Source: Chloroflexi bacterium 54-19 | Lineage (GTDB): Bacteria > Chloroflexota > Chloroflexia > Chloroheliales > Chloroheliaceae | Assembly (NCBI GenBank): GCA_001898225.1 | Contig: MKTJ01000080.1 | Location: forward strand, 105,055 to 169,054 | DNA length: 64,000 nt | Direction of reading: 5' to 3' | Part shown: piece by piece, positions 1-7,381 of the stretch | Layout: each line of letters starts with the position of its first letter | Numbering within the stretch: the stretch's first letter is position 1 | Notes under the pieces: model-generated | Told to the model about the DNA's origin: nothing | The model's database searches: none | What the model saw: the letters and a program-made list of their open reading frames with translations, nothing else | Translations under genes and position numbers: made by a program

Positions 1-253
1 TGGCATCGACTTCTTCCTTCGGCAGATAGACAATTGCGACATCGGCGCCTTCCTTGGCAAAGAGGACCGCAACCGCCCGGCCTATACCGCTATCGCCTCC
101 GGTAATAAGAACTTTCTTACCTTCTAATTTACCACTGGAACGGTAGTTTGAGTCTACTGCTTTTGGCCTATGTTTCATAGTACTTTCGATACCAGGTTGG
201 CCTTTTTGGCCCTCCGAAGCCTGTTTTGGGGATTTTTCGGCTTTTTGCGACAT
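1..253 (-). CDS. SDR family oxidoreductase, general stress protein 39-like (C-terminus cut by window edge)
   Basis: Only the first 84 codons are present; the rest lies left of the window. The ATG is at 253-251. A charged, Lys/Ser/Gln-rich leader of about 45 residues precedes the Rossmann start GKKVLITGGDSGIGRAVAV, which holds the TGxxxGIG dinucleotide-binding glycines of short-chain dehydrogenases. This long polar leader and the following ADVAIVYLPKEE segment are typical of the YdaD/YhdF/YhxC (general stress protein 39) branch, NAD(P)-dependent cytoplasmic oxidoreductases of unknown physiological substrate. It is transcribed away from aspS. The catalytic Tyr-Lys part cannot be seen, so activity is not assessable. 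Confidence 0.85.
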   Translation of the reverse strand, partial: MSQKAEKSPKQASEGQKGQPGIESTMKHRPKAVDSNYRSSGKLEGKKVLITGGDSGIGRAVAVLFAKEGADVAIVYLPKEEVDA

Positions 254-511
254 AAAATTCACACTTTCTATTTGTCAGCTTGTATTCCGATCAGGTCCGG
301 GCCTGGCACGCCCGGACAGGTTTCCTGCATAGCAAACCACTATTGGTAGCAATTTCCCGGCCAAAAACTGGCAAATTACCGCAAGGTTCGAAGGTTCAAG
401 TGAAATAGCATTTTATGTAAGCAGATTTACCGGCACCCAGAATAGATATAAACTCACTGCTGCCTGTTTTTAGCTATAACTACCGGAGTTTAGTAATTTT
501 TCTCCTCAAAA
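254..511. other. Divergent intergenic region, SDR gene / aspS
   Basis: No gene was found here. The only structure I see is a perfect 8-bp inverted repeat, GTCCGGGC at 295-302 and GCCCGGAC at 310-317 with a 7-base spacer. It lies in the probable 5' leader or operator region of the minus-strand SDR gene. It has no T-run on either side, so it is not a standard terminator. Confidence 0.45.
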
Positions 512-540
512 TTGCCCCGTGAGGTTGGAAGGATTATAAT
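512..540 (+). promoter_or_regulatory. Sigma70-type promoter of aspS
   Basis: A -35 TTGCCC (512-517) and a perfect -10 TATAAT (535-540) are separated by 17 bp. Predicted transcription start is near 547, giving a leader of about 40 bases that contains the ribosome-binding site AGAGGAG (571-577). Confidence 0.75.
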
Positions 541-586
541 ATCCGGGTTGAATTTATTAGAAACATTGAAAGAGGAGTATTTTTAA

Positions 587-2398
587 GTGGCTAAAGTCTA
601 TCCTGCGGGCGAGCTACGGCTGGAAAACGTGGGTGAGGAAGTTACCGTCAATGGCTGGGTCAACAACCGGCGTGATCTGGGCGGTCTTATTTTTATTATT
701 TTGCGAGACCGGAGCGGCCTGGTGCAGGTGGCAATTGACCCGCGTGATAATCCCGAAGCCCACGCGGCTGCCAGCGATGTACGGAACGAATTTGTGCTGA
801 GAATTACCGGGACCGTCCGCAAACGTCCCGAAGGCACCATCAACGACAAATTGCCGACCGGGCAGGTCGAAATCGTGCCGAACAAGTTTGAAGTCCTCAA
901 CCCGGCCAAACCGCTCCCTTTCCAGGTCAACGACAATTCCGAGGTGGACGAACTCCAACGCCTGCGCTACCGCTACCTGGACTTGCGGCGGCCCTTCATG
1001 CAGAACAACCTGATTATGCGCCACAAAGTCACCAAGTACATGCGCGATTACCTGGACGAGCGAGGCTTTCTTGAAATCGAAACGCCTATCCTCATCAAGA
1101 GTACGCCCGAAGGGGCCCGCGACTACCTGGTGCCGAGCCGGGTCCATCCCGGTGAATTTTACGCCTTGCCCCAGTCGCCCCAGCAGCTAAAACAGCTTTT
1201 GATGGTCAGCGGCATGGAAAAATATTTTCAAATCGCCCGCTGTTTCCGCGACGAAGACTTGCGGGCCGACCGCCAGCCCGAATTTACCCAGCTCGATATT
1301 GAAATGAGCTTTATCCAGCAGGAAGACATTCTCCAACTGATTGAGGGGCTTTACACCGGCATGGCCCAAACTTTGCGGCCTGACAAAAAGATTTTGCAGA
1401 GCCCCTTCCCACGCTTTAGCTACGACGAAAGCATGGCCCGCTACGGCAACGACAAACCGGACATCCGTTTCGGCATGGAACTGACCGATGTCAGCGACCT
1501 TGTGAAAGATAGCGAATTCAAAGTCTTTAGCGGGGCTATCGCCGCCGGGGGCCAGGTCAAAGGGTTGCACCTGCCCGGTTGTGGCAGCTACAGCCGCCGC
1601 GAACTGGACGGGCTGGTGGACTTCGTAAAACAGTTCGGGGCCAAGGGTCTGGCCTACCTGCAACTGGAAGGTGAAACCGGGAGTCTGACCAGCAAATCGC
1701 CCGCCGCCAAATTCTTCTCGCCGGAACAGCTTCAGGCCATCGCCCAGAAATTCGGACCGGAAGTCAAAGGCGGCGACCTGCTCGTCTTTGTAGCCGACCA
1801 ACCGGCTGTGGTGGCGAACGCCCTGGGCCGGTTGCGCAACGAAATGGGCAAGCGGCTTAACCTGATTAACCAGAACATTTTTGCCTTCTGCTGGGTCACT
1901 GACTTCCCGCTCCTGGAGTGGAACGGCGACGAAAACCGCTGGGACGCCGTCCATCACCCGTTTACCGCGCCGAAACCGGAAGACGTGCCGCTCCTAGAAA
2001 CCGACCCCGGCAAGGCCAAGGCCAACGCCTACGACATGGTCTGCAACGGCTACGAAACAGCCGGGGGTTCGATAAGAATCCACAACCGGGATGTACAGAC
2101 GAAGATGTTCGGCCTGATGTCGTACAGCCTGGAAGATACCCAGGCCCGTTTCGGCCACATGCTCAACGCCTTCGAGTACGGCGCGCCGCCGCACGGGGGT
2201 ATCGCGGCGGGTCTCGACCGCACGATTATGCTTTTCACGGACGAGGAAAATATCCGCAACGTGATTGCCTTCCCCAAGACCCAGAGCGCGACCGACGAAA
2301 TGACCCAGGCTCCTTCGCCGGTAGACCAGCGCCAGTTAAAAGAGTTACATATCGCCCTGGCTTTGCCGCCTGAAAAGAAGCCGGGCCAGGCCAATTAA
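587..2398 (+). CDS. aspS: Aspartyl-tRNA synthetase
   Basis: A class II aminoacyl-tRNA synthetase that charges tRNA-Asp with aspartate in the cytoplasm. The start is GTG at 587, nine bases after AGAGGAG. The 603 residues match the bacterial type (about 590). Visible parts are an N-terminal OB-fold anticodon-binding domain (about 1-105), the bacterial signature QSPQ (about 195-198), motif 2 around FRDEDLRADRQPEF (about 220-233), a GAD insertion domain (about 290-430), and motif 3 with GIAAGLDR near the C-terminus. I cannot tell whether the enzyme is discriminating or also charges tRNA-Asn; no gatCAB genes are nearby to help. The stop codon abuts the ATG of the next gene. Confidence 0.97.
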   Translation: MAKVYPAGELRLENVGEEVTVNGWVNNRRDLGGLIFIILRDRSGLVQVAIDPRDNPEAHAAASDVRNEFVLRITGTVRKRPEGTINDKLPTGQVEIVPNKFEVLNPAKPLPFQVNDNSEVDELQRLRYRYLDLRRPFMQNNLIMRHKVTKYMRDYLDERGFLEIETPILIKSTPEGARDYLVPSRVHPGEFYALPQSPQQLKQLLMVSGMEKYFQIARCFRDEDLRADRQPEFTQLDIEMSFIQQEDILQLIEGLYTGMAQTLRPDKKILQSPFPRFSYDESMARYGNDKPDIRFGMELTDVSDLVKDSEFKVFSGAIAAGGQVKGLHLPGCGSYSRRELDGLVDFVKQFGAKGLAYLQLEGETGSLTSKSPAAKFFSPEQLQAIAQKFGPEVKGGDLLVFVADQPAVVANALGRLRNEMGKRLNLINQNIFAFCWVTDFPLLEWNGDENRWDAVHHPFTAPKPEDVPLLETDPGKAKANAYDMVCNGYETAGGSIRIHNRDVQTKMFGLMSYSLEDTQARFGHMLNAFEYGAPPHGGIAAGLDRTIMLFTDEENIRNVIAFPKTQSATDEMTQAPSPVDQRQLKELHIALALPPEKKPGQAN

Positions 2399-3058
2399 AT
2401 GCAGACCTTGAACCTGATTTTAGTCCGGCACGGGCGCACCGAACACAACCTCGGCTTGCGCCTGACCGGTTGGGGCGACCCCGACCTGGATGACCGGGGC
2501 CGGGAACAGGCCCAGGCGATGGCCGAAAAAGTGACCGGGCTTTACAAAATAGATGCTCTCTATGCCAGTTCGCTCAAACGAGCCCGGCAGACTGCCGGGT
2601 TCATCTCCGAAAAGACCGGGTTAACCCCGGTTATAAAAGAGGATTTGCGGGAACTGAATTTTGGTGAAGTCGAGGGCATGACCATCCCGGAAATCAAGAC
2701 CACCCACCCGGACCTGTTCGCTAACTGGCGAAGTTTTGACGAGCCGGACTTTGCCTGGCCCGGCGGCGAAACCAAGATGGTCTTCCACACACGGGTGGAC
2801 CGGGCTATCTGGGAAGTCATCCAGGCCGAGGCGGGTGTGCATGAGAACGTAGCGATAGTGGCGCACGGTGGGTCGCTGGCGGGGTTCGTCTGCGAACTGC
2901 TGACCGGGCAGCCCTACATGTGGCGAGAATATTTACTCGACAACTGCGAATATTACGTGGTGGAGGTAAATTTCGAACAAGCGCCCATCACTCGCGAAAA
3001 CAGCACGCTCAAACTGGTTTACACCGGGCATATTGTACCCCTGGCGGCGGACAGGTAA
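2399..3058 (+). CDS. Histidine phosphatase family protein (phosphoglycerate mutase-like)
   Basis: 219 residues of the branch-1 histidine phosphatase fold. The phospho-accepting histidine is in LVRHGRTEHN at residues 8-17, and the second catalytic histidine is in IVAHGGSLAGF at about 153-163. The family includes cofactor-dependent phosphoglycerate mutases and many broad phosphatases (GpmB, CobC, PhoE types). The 219-residue length fits the phosphatase-like members rather than dPGM, but the substrate cannot be read from sequence. Its ATG starts on the base directly after the aspS stop codon, so translation is probably coupled and the pair is co-transcribed from the aspS promoter. Confidence 0.88.
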   Translation: MQTLNLILVRHGRTEHNLGLRLTGWGDPDLDDRGREQAQAMAEKVTGLYKIDALYASSLKRARQTAGFISEKTGLTPVIKEDLRELNFGEVEGMTIPEIKTTHPDLFANWRSFDEPDFAWPGGETKMVFHTRVDRAIWEVIQAEAGVHENVAIVAHGGSLAGFVCELLTGQPYMWREYLLDNCEYYVVEVNFEQAPITRENSTLKLVYTGHIVPLAADR

Positions 3059-3194
3059 GTTCGCCGGGCCAGTGGTTAAGGACGGCGGGTATGGAAGTTC
3101 CGGGTTGGCCCAGGCTTTCATACCTGTTTTTATTTCTTTTCTTTTATTTTTATCTGGGAATATTTATCGGAACCACAATTAGAAAGGAGCGGCC

Positions 3195-3686
3195 ATGAGC
3201 GAGGCGAATGGCGGCGGAAGAGTTACCCCCGAATTAATGAAAGGTCTGGCTAGCCGCCGCACCATCATCACGGCTTTAGGCATCGAAATCACCGAGGCCA
3301 CCCACGACCGGGTGAGCGGGACCATGCCGGTAAACGAAAATACCATCCAGTACGCCGGGTTTCTCCACGGCGGGGCCTCGGTGGTGCTGGCCGAAACCCT
3401 GGCTTCTATCGGCACTTTCCTGCACATTGACCCGAACACCCAATCCTGCTTCGGCACCGAGATTAACGCCAGCCATCTCCGTTCCCGCACCAGCGGGACC
3501 GTCACCGGTGTCGCCCTGCCCATCTACAAGGGCCGCACCACCCAGGTCTGGGAGATCCAAATCAGCGGCGATGACGGCAAACTGGTCTGTATCTCGCGCT
3601 GCACCTGCGCCATCGTCAACCGCCCGGCCGCCGGGACCACCAGTGGTGCTAAAGGCGAACCGGCTTCAACCCAGGAGCCGGAATAA
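3195..3686 (+). CDS. PaaI/MenI-like hotdog-fold acyl-CoA thioesterase
   Basis: A 163-residue single hotdog domain. The segment YAGFLHGGASVVLAETLAS (about residues 53-71) is the hallmark helix of the PaaI/YbdB/MenI group, with the catalytic acidic residue in the AET part and the HGG loop binding the thioester. Such enzymes hydrolyse aryl- or acyl-CoA thioesters in the cytoplasm (phenylacetyl-CoA, DHNA-CoA and others). The exact substrate is unknown and no menaquinone or phenylacetate gene is adjacent. ATG at 3195 follows AGAAAGGAG (3181-3189). The last 25 residues are Ala/Pro/Gly/Thr-rich and probably disordered. The 136-base gap from the upstream gene holds no clear promoter or terminator. 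Confidence 0.9.
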   Translation: MSEANGGGRVTPELMKGLASRRTIITALGIEITEATHDRVSGTMPVNENTIQYAGFLHGGASVVLAETLASIGTFLHIDPNTQSCFGTEINASHLRSRTSGTVTGVALPIYKGRTTQVWEIQISGDDGKLVCISRCTCAIVNRPAAGTTSGAKGEPASTQEPE

Positions 3687-4065
3687 ATTTTCTTTCTAAT
3701 TACTTATAGTTGTTTTTCTTACTTATCACCATTCGGCATAAAGGCGTAGTGGATAATATGGGGATAAGTCATTCGGCTGGGATTTGTCGCACCCACTAGC
3801 TTTTTATAAATTAGCTGCTATAATGGGGTTGAAGGTCGCAACCAATACCAGATATTGTAGCACCAGACTCAGGAACAAAAGCACCTCCTATATAGAATAT
3901 TCAGGAACTCTTGAAGCTGATTGTACCCGACGCAATTATCTTCAACAAATTCCCCGCATACACCGCCATTCAACCGGAGCCGGTTTTATCGTGCTACCCA
4001 TCCGGTTGTGGTAAGTAAATTTGGGTCAAGGTCAGGTCGGGCTATTTGATTGCGAGGATAGCAGC
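3687..4065 (+). promoter_or_regulatory. Long leader region of thyX with an extended -10 promoter
   Basis: This 379-base gap has no credible gene. An extended -10 element, TGCTATAAT, lies at 3816-3824 with no good -35 at the usual distance. If used, it gives a leader of about 235 bases before thyX. A 76-codon open frame at 3784-4014 has no ribosome-binding site and no family resemblance, so I did not call it. Confidence 0.45.
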
Positions 4066-5712
4066 ATGACAACTGAAGTAATAACGCCCCTGGTAACCGC
4101 TTCAGCGGCCACCCCGGAACCCGCCCCAGCTAAACCGGCCAAACCGGCCCCCCAGCGAGACCGAAATATTTACGCCGTGGTGGATATTGCCCCGGAAACC
4201 CAGGCTTACGCCCTGGCCCGCTACAGCCGCTCGGCTGCTTCCTTGCGCGAGAGTGTCGGCTGGATTAGCAACCAGAAAGCCGCCGACTTTTTAGAAACCT
4301 TCTATTTCGCTTACGGCCACAAAAGTATCGCCGATATGGCCCATATCACCCTGGCCCTCGAAAATATCTCCGTCCTGGCGGCGGTCCTGATTGAGGACGA
4401 ACCGCTCTGGGACGGCCAGGAACGCTCCACGCGCTACCAGGACTTCACCAAGTCACGCTATGTCGTGCCGGGTGAACTCGACGGCCAACCGGAATTGCGC
4501 GAGGAATTTGTCGCCGCTGCCGATAACCTGTTTGCGGTCTATACGGCCCTGACCAAAGAAATGTACGCTCACCTGGCCGATGCCCTGCCCCGGCCCGACG
4601 ATATGGACCCCGCCAGCTACAAACGTACCCTCAACGCCCGCATTTTAGATGTTACCCGGACCTTACTGCCCTACGCCACCCGTACCTCGGTCGGCCAGAT
4701 TACCAGCGCCAGGGTCCTGGAACGGCAGTTGTCCCGCCTTCTCGCCAGCCCTTACGCCGAGGTCCAGGCAATAGCCCGCGAGATGAAAGAAGCCTGCAAA
4801 CAGCCCGGTTTCAGCCCGCTCGAAGTCAAGATGCAGGCCAGCCTGGAAGCCTTAATCGCCCAGCACCCCGAAGCCGCCGAGGCTTTGCAGGAGTTTGCCG
4901 GGGTCTTTGCCGCGACCGAACCGGCCCCGACCCTGGTCAAGTACGCTGAACCTTCCGACCAGCAAGCCCTGGCCGAAAAATGGCTCCGCCAGTTCGCCAA
5001 AGACCTCCTGAAAGGTATCGAGCCGGACAATAGCCGGACGGTCCACCTGGTAGATAATGACCCGCCCCTGCTCGAAGCAGTCACGACCCTGCTTTATCGC
5101 TACAGCGACCTGGCGTACCACCAGGTGCAGGAGGTTGTGCGAGGATTGTCGCGCAACGAAATCCGCGAAATCTACGATGCGGCCCAGCAGGCGCGAGGGC
5201 GGCACGACGGCTGGCTGCGTGAGCAGCAGAGCGGCTATGGCCGGATTTACGATATTCTGATTGACGCCAAGTCGATGCAAGACTTCTTCCGCCACCGCCG
5301 GACGGTCCAGGTCCGCCAGGAAATCACCCCGCGCCACGGGTTCGTGAGCGGGCAGGAATGGTTCGGGCTGGGTCTACCCGCCCAGACCGTCGAAGCAGCC
5401 CAGGCTGCCGGACAGGTCGAACGCTACGACCGGACCATGCGCGAAACCGCCCAGATTGTCAGCCGCCTGGAAGCAATTTCGCCAATGGCGGCCCAGTACC
5501 TGCTGCCTCTTGGTTTCAAACGCCGAGCGCTCTTTAAGATGGACGACGCCCAGGCCGCCTATATGATTGAGACCAGGACGGGGGTCAACGGCCATTTCGC
5601 TTACCGGTTGGCTGCCTACCAGATGTGGCAGGAGTTAGACCGGGTCCAACCCGAAATTGCCAGGTGGGTCCGGGTGACGCCTTTTGAGGCGTCGGACTTT
5701 TTGAACAGATAG
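4066..5712 (+). CDS. thyX: Tandem-domain FAD-dependent thymidylate synthase (ThyX)
   Basis: ThyX methylates dUMP to dTMP using methylene-tetrahydrofolate, FAD and NADPH. Normal ThyX is about 220-250 residues and forms homotetramers; this 548-residue protein has two ThyX-like halves. Half 1 (about 35-245) shows the GHKSIADMAH helix, a degenerate active-site segment GQERSTRYQ (117-125) and LLPYATRTSVGQITSARVLERQ. Half 2 (about 325-548) has a classical-looking FRHRRTVQVRQE (408-419) and LLPLGFKRRALFKMDDAQ. Half 1 thus lacks the RHR triad and keeps the ERSxRY side, while half 2 keeps RHR. I chose ATG 4066 (after GAGGATAG) over an in-frame TTG at 4021. An Ala/Pro-rich N-terminal linker of 30 residues precedes half 1. 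A strong terminator follows. Confidence 0.85.
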   Translation: MTTEVITPLVTASAATPEPAPAKPAKPAPQRDRNIYAVVDIAPETQAYALARYSRSAASLRESVGWISNQKAADFLETFYFAYGHKSIADMAHITLALENISVLAAVLIEDEPLWDGQERSTRYQDFTKSRYVVPGELDGQPELREEFVAAADNLFAVYTALTKEMYAHLADALPRPDDMDPASYKRTLNARILDVTRTLLPYATRTSVGQITSARVLERQLSRLLASPYAEVQAIAREMKEACKQPGFSPLEVKMQASLEALIAQHPEAAEALQEFAGVFAATEPAPTLVKYAEPSDQQALAEKWLRQFAKDLLKGIEPDNSRTVHLVDNDPPLLEAVTTLLYRYSDLAYHQVQEVVRGLSRNEIREIYDAAQQARGRHDGWLREQQSGYGRIYDILIDAKSMQDFFRHRRTVQVRQEITPRHGFVSGQEWFGLGLPAQTVEAAQAAGQVERYDRTMRETAQIVSRLEAISPMAAQYLLPLGFKRRALFKMDDAQAAYMIETRTGVNGHFAYRLAAYQMWQELDRVQPEIARWVRVTPFEASDFLNR

Positions 5713-5739
5713 CCGGAATTTAACAAATGATTTAAAATG

Positions 5740-5776
5740 AAAAGACCCGCAGAGCGATGGTAGAGGCGGGTCTTTT
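5740..5776. terminator. Intrinsic terminator between convergent thyX and maf
   Basis: A perfect 11-bp stem, AAAAGACCCGC (5740-5750) and GCGGGTCTTTT (5766-5776), with a 15-base loop. T/A tracts on both sides allow it to act in both directions. Confidence 0.8.
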
Positions 5777-6022
5777 GATAACTTGTAGTAAGGAGATGGT
5801 ACTCCATAAAGGATGGTATTTAGTCCAGTACTATCTTATAGCAACTCAGGAACAAGCACATCTGCTAACCGTCTAAACTTTTGTTTGTATTTGCGGTTTA
5901 TACTTTCTAGGACGCGTTCTGAGTTTAATTAAGAGTAACTTTATTCAGAAACTAACGCATTGGACCTTTGTCTAAGTACTTGAACATAGACAGTCCGGGG
6001 GTCGGAAGAAGTTTTTTCGACA
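5777..6022. other. Intergenic stretch downstream of thyX and maf
   Basis: About 250 AT-rich bases between the thyX terminator and the end of maf. I see no gene, repeat or RNA structure. Confidence 0.4.
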
Positions 6023-6670
6023 TTAGAGGGTAAAATCTTTTAGCAAAGAGATAAGGGGGACGAGTGGAAGGCCGACTACGTTATAATAATCGCCCCGGAG
6101 GGCGTTTACCAGATTTCCGCCAAAACCTTGGATGGCATAGGCACCAGCCTTATCGAGAGGCTCGCCGGTGGCAACGTACCAGTCTATTTCGGCCCTGGTC
6201 AGGGCGCGGATTTCGACTTCGGTAGTACAGGTAGCTACCGCTTCTTTTAGCAAATCACCCTGGGATGTTATTAGCCGGGCGGCAAACCCGGTGATAACCT
6301 GGTGAGTTTTTCCCGCCAGTTCTTCGAGCATTGTTACGGCCTGGTCAGGTTCGCCCGGTTTTCCATAGATAACATCGTTTAATACCACCGAGGTATCGGC
6401 GGCGATAATCAGCCTGGCCTTCAGGTCGGGGTCGGCTACCAGCCATTTCTGGCCGCCAACTTCGGCTTTTGATAGGGCCAGCCGCCGGACATAGGTTTGC
6501 GGGTCCTCGCCGGGTAACTGAGTCTCGTCCAGGTCAGCCGAGATAATCACAAAATTAGCATCGGGCAATAGCCGGGTTAATAATTCACGCCGCCGGGGAG
6601 AACCCGACGCCAGGGCCACCTTCACTTTTTCAAAGACCGCTAAACCGGGGAAGACCGGGAAATCAGACAT
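6023..6670 (-). CDS. maf: Maf-family nucleoside triphosphate pyrophosphatase
   Basis: Maf proteins hydrolyse non-canonical or excess nucleoside triphosphates (dTTP/UTP, or modified bases) to the monophosphate and pyrophosphate. The start of the fold ALASGSPRRRELL (about 19-31) contains the SxSPRR phosphate-binding motif. The Asp-containing IIAADTSVVLN (about 89-99) and the KPGEP segment match the catalytic core, and the final QGFGG..V and DYYNVVGLPL complete the family pattern. At 215 residues it is slightly longer than usual because of a 15-residue N-terminal extension. The gene is convergent with thyX, which links it by position, though not necessarily by regulation, to thymidine nucleotide supply. 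Confidence 0.93.
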   Translation of the reverse strand: MSDFPVFPGLAVFEKVKVALASGSPRRRELLTRLLPDANFVIISADLDETQLPGEDPQTYVRRLALSKAEVGGQKWLVADPDLKARLIIAADTSVVLNDVIYGKPGEPDQAVTMLEELAGKTHQVITGFAARLITSQGDLLKEAVATCTTEVEIRALTRAEIDWYVATGEPLDKAGAYAIQGFGGNLVNALRGDYYNVVGLPLVPLISLLKDFTL

Positions 6671-6724
6671 TTTAATAACTCTCTAACAATCCTCAAATTT
6701 TAAGCAATAATCGTTAAAAAGAAT

Positions 6725-6961
6725 TTACGCCTGCGGCTTTTCTTCAGTGATAGGTGTCGCCGGGGGCAGGTCGCTATCGGCTTCTTCCTGGGCGGCAATT
6801 TTATTGACGCTATAGGCAAAAATCACCAATCCTACGATAACCCCCAGGATCAACCCCAGCCAGCCGAGCAAAGTCAGGCCAATCCAGCCCAGGATAATCG
6901 CCGGGGCCAGCAGGACAACCAGGGCCAGGATATAGAGCGCAATTCCCTTTATTTGTTCCAT
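6725..6961 (-). CDS. Small two-helix membrane protein
   Basis: A 78-residue protein starting MEQIKGIALYILAL. Two hydrophobic segments (about 5-27 and 29-50) with a Gly-rich turn between them are followed by a charged, Pro/Glu-rich tail. An open frame runs upstream to 7069, but a good -10 box (TATAAT on the minus strand, 7021-7016) lies inside that extension, so the later ATG is more likely. The start region carries a short duplication, GGAACAAATAAA, before and after the ATG, and the ribosome-binding site is weak. Function unknown; it might be co-expressed with maf, 54 bases downstream. Confidence 0.6.
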   Translation of the reverse strand: MEQIKGIALYILALVVLLAPAIILGWIGLTLLGWLGLILGVIVGLVIFAYSVNKIAAQEEADSDLPPATPITEEKPQA

Positions 6962-7015
6962 TTTATTTGTTCCGCACAGCCTTACACGTTGTAAATAAAC
7001 ATTGAACGTTTTCTG

Positions 7016-7021
7016 ATTATA
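7016..7021 (-). promoter_or_regulatory. -10 box upstream of the small membrane protein gene
   Basis: Minus-strand TATAAT at 7021-7016. No convincing -35 was found; the nearest candidate, TTCTCA, is 21 bp away. The predicted leader to the ATG at 6961 is about 48 bases. Confidence 0.4.
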
Positions 7022-7381
7022 CCATTTTTGAATCGCAGTATCTGAGAAAAATATCCACATTATCCACATGGGCCCTGGCCCTGTGGAAAGATGGCTCCAA
7101 GATAATTTTAGTAGACGTTAAATATCCGGCAGTTTTGTCTATTTACCCGGTATGCGCTATGGAGTAAAATGGTGTAAAATAACTCAACGCAGGTTGGCCG
7201 TTGCGGACTACCCTAACGAAAGAAGTTAAATCTTTTTAAGATAGCAGCCTCTATTTTTCGGTAAATGCCAGGGGGTGTTTACCTAAAATTAGGTTGGGTA
7301 TTAGCGACTGCCTTTAACCGGACAACGCGGGGAATAGGGTATACTCCCTTCCAGTTAAGTGTTAAAGTAGTGGTGGGGTCT
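7022..7381. other. Divergent region between small membrane protein and PP2C genes
   Basis: No gene called. The plus strand has a TATACT box at 7340-7345 that could be the -10 for the phosphatase gene. Two copies of GTAAAAT lie at 7164-7170 and 7174-7180. In-frame codons upstream of 7382 (from 7265) are probably untranslated. Confidence 0.35.

Noticed and set aside
3784..4014. 76-codon open frame before thyX
   Set aside because: No ribosome-binding site, no family match, and it contains the likely thyX promoter.
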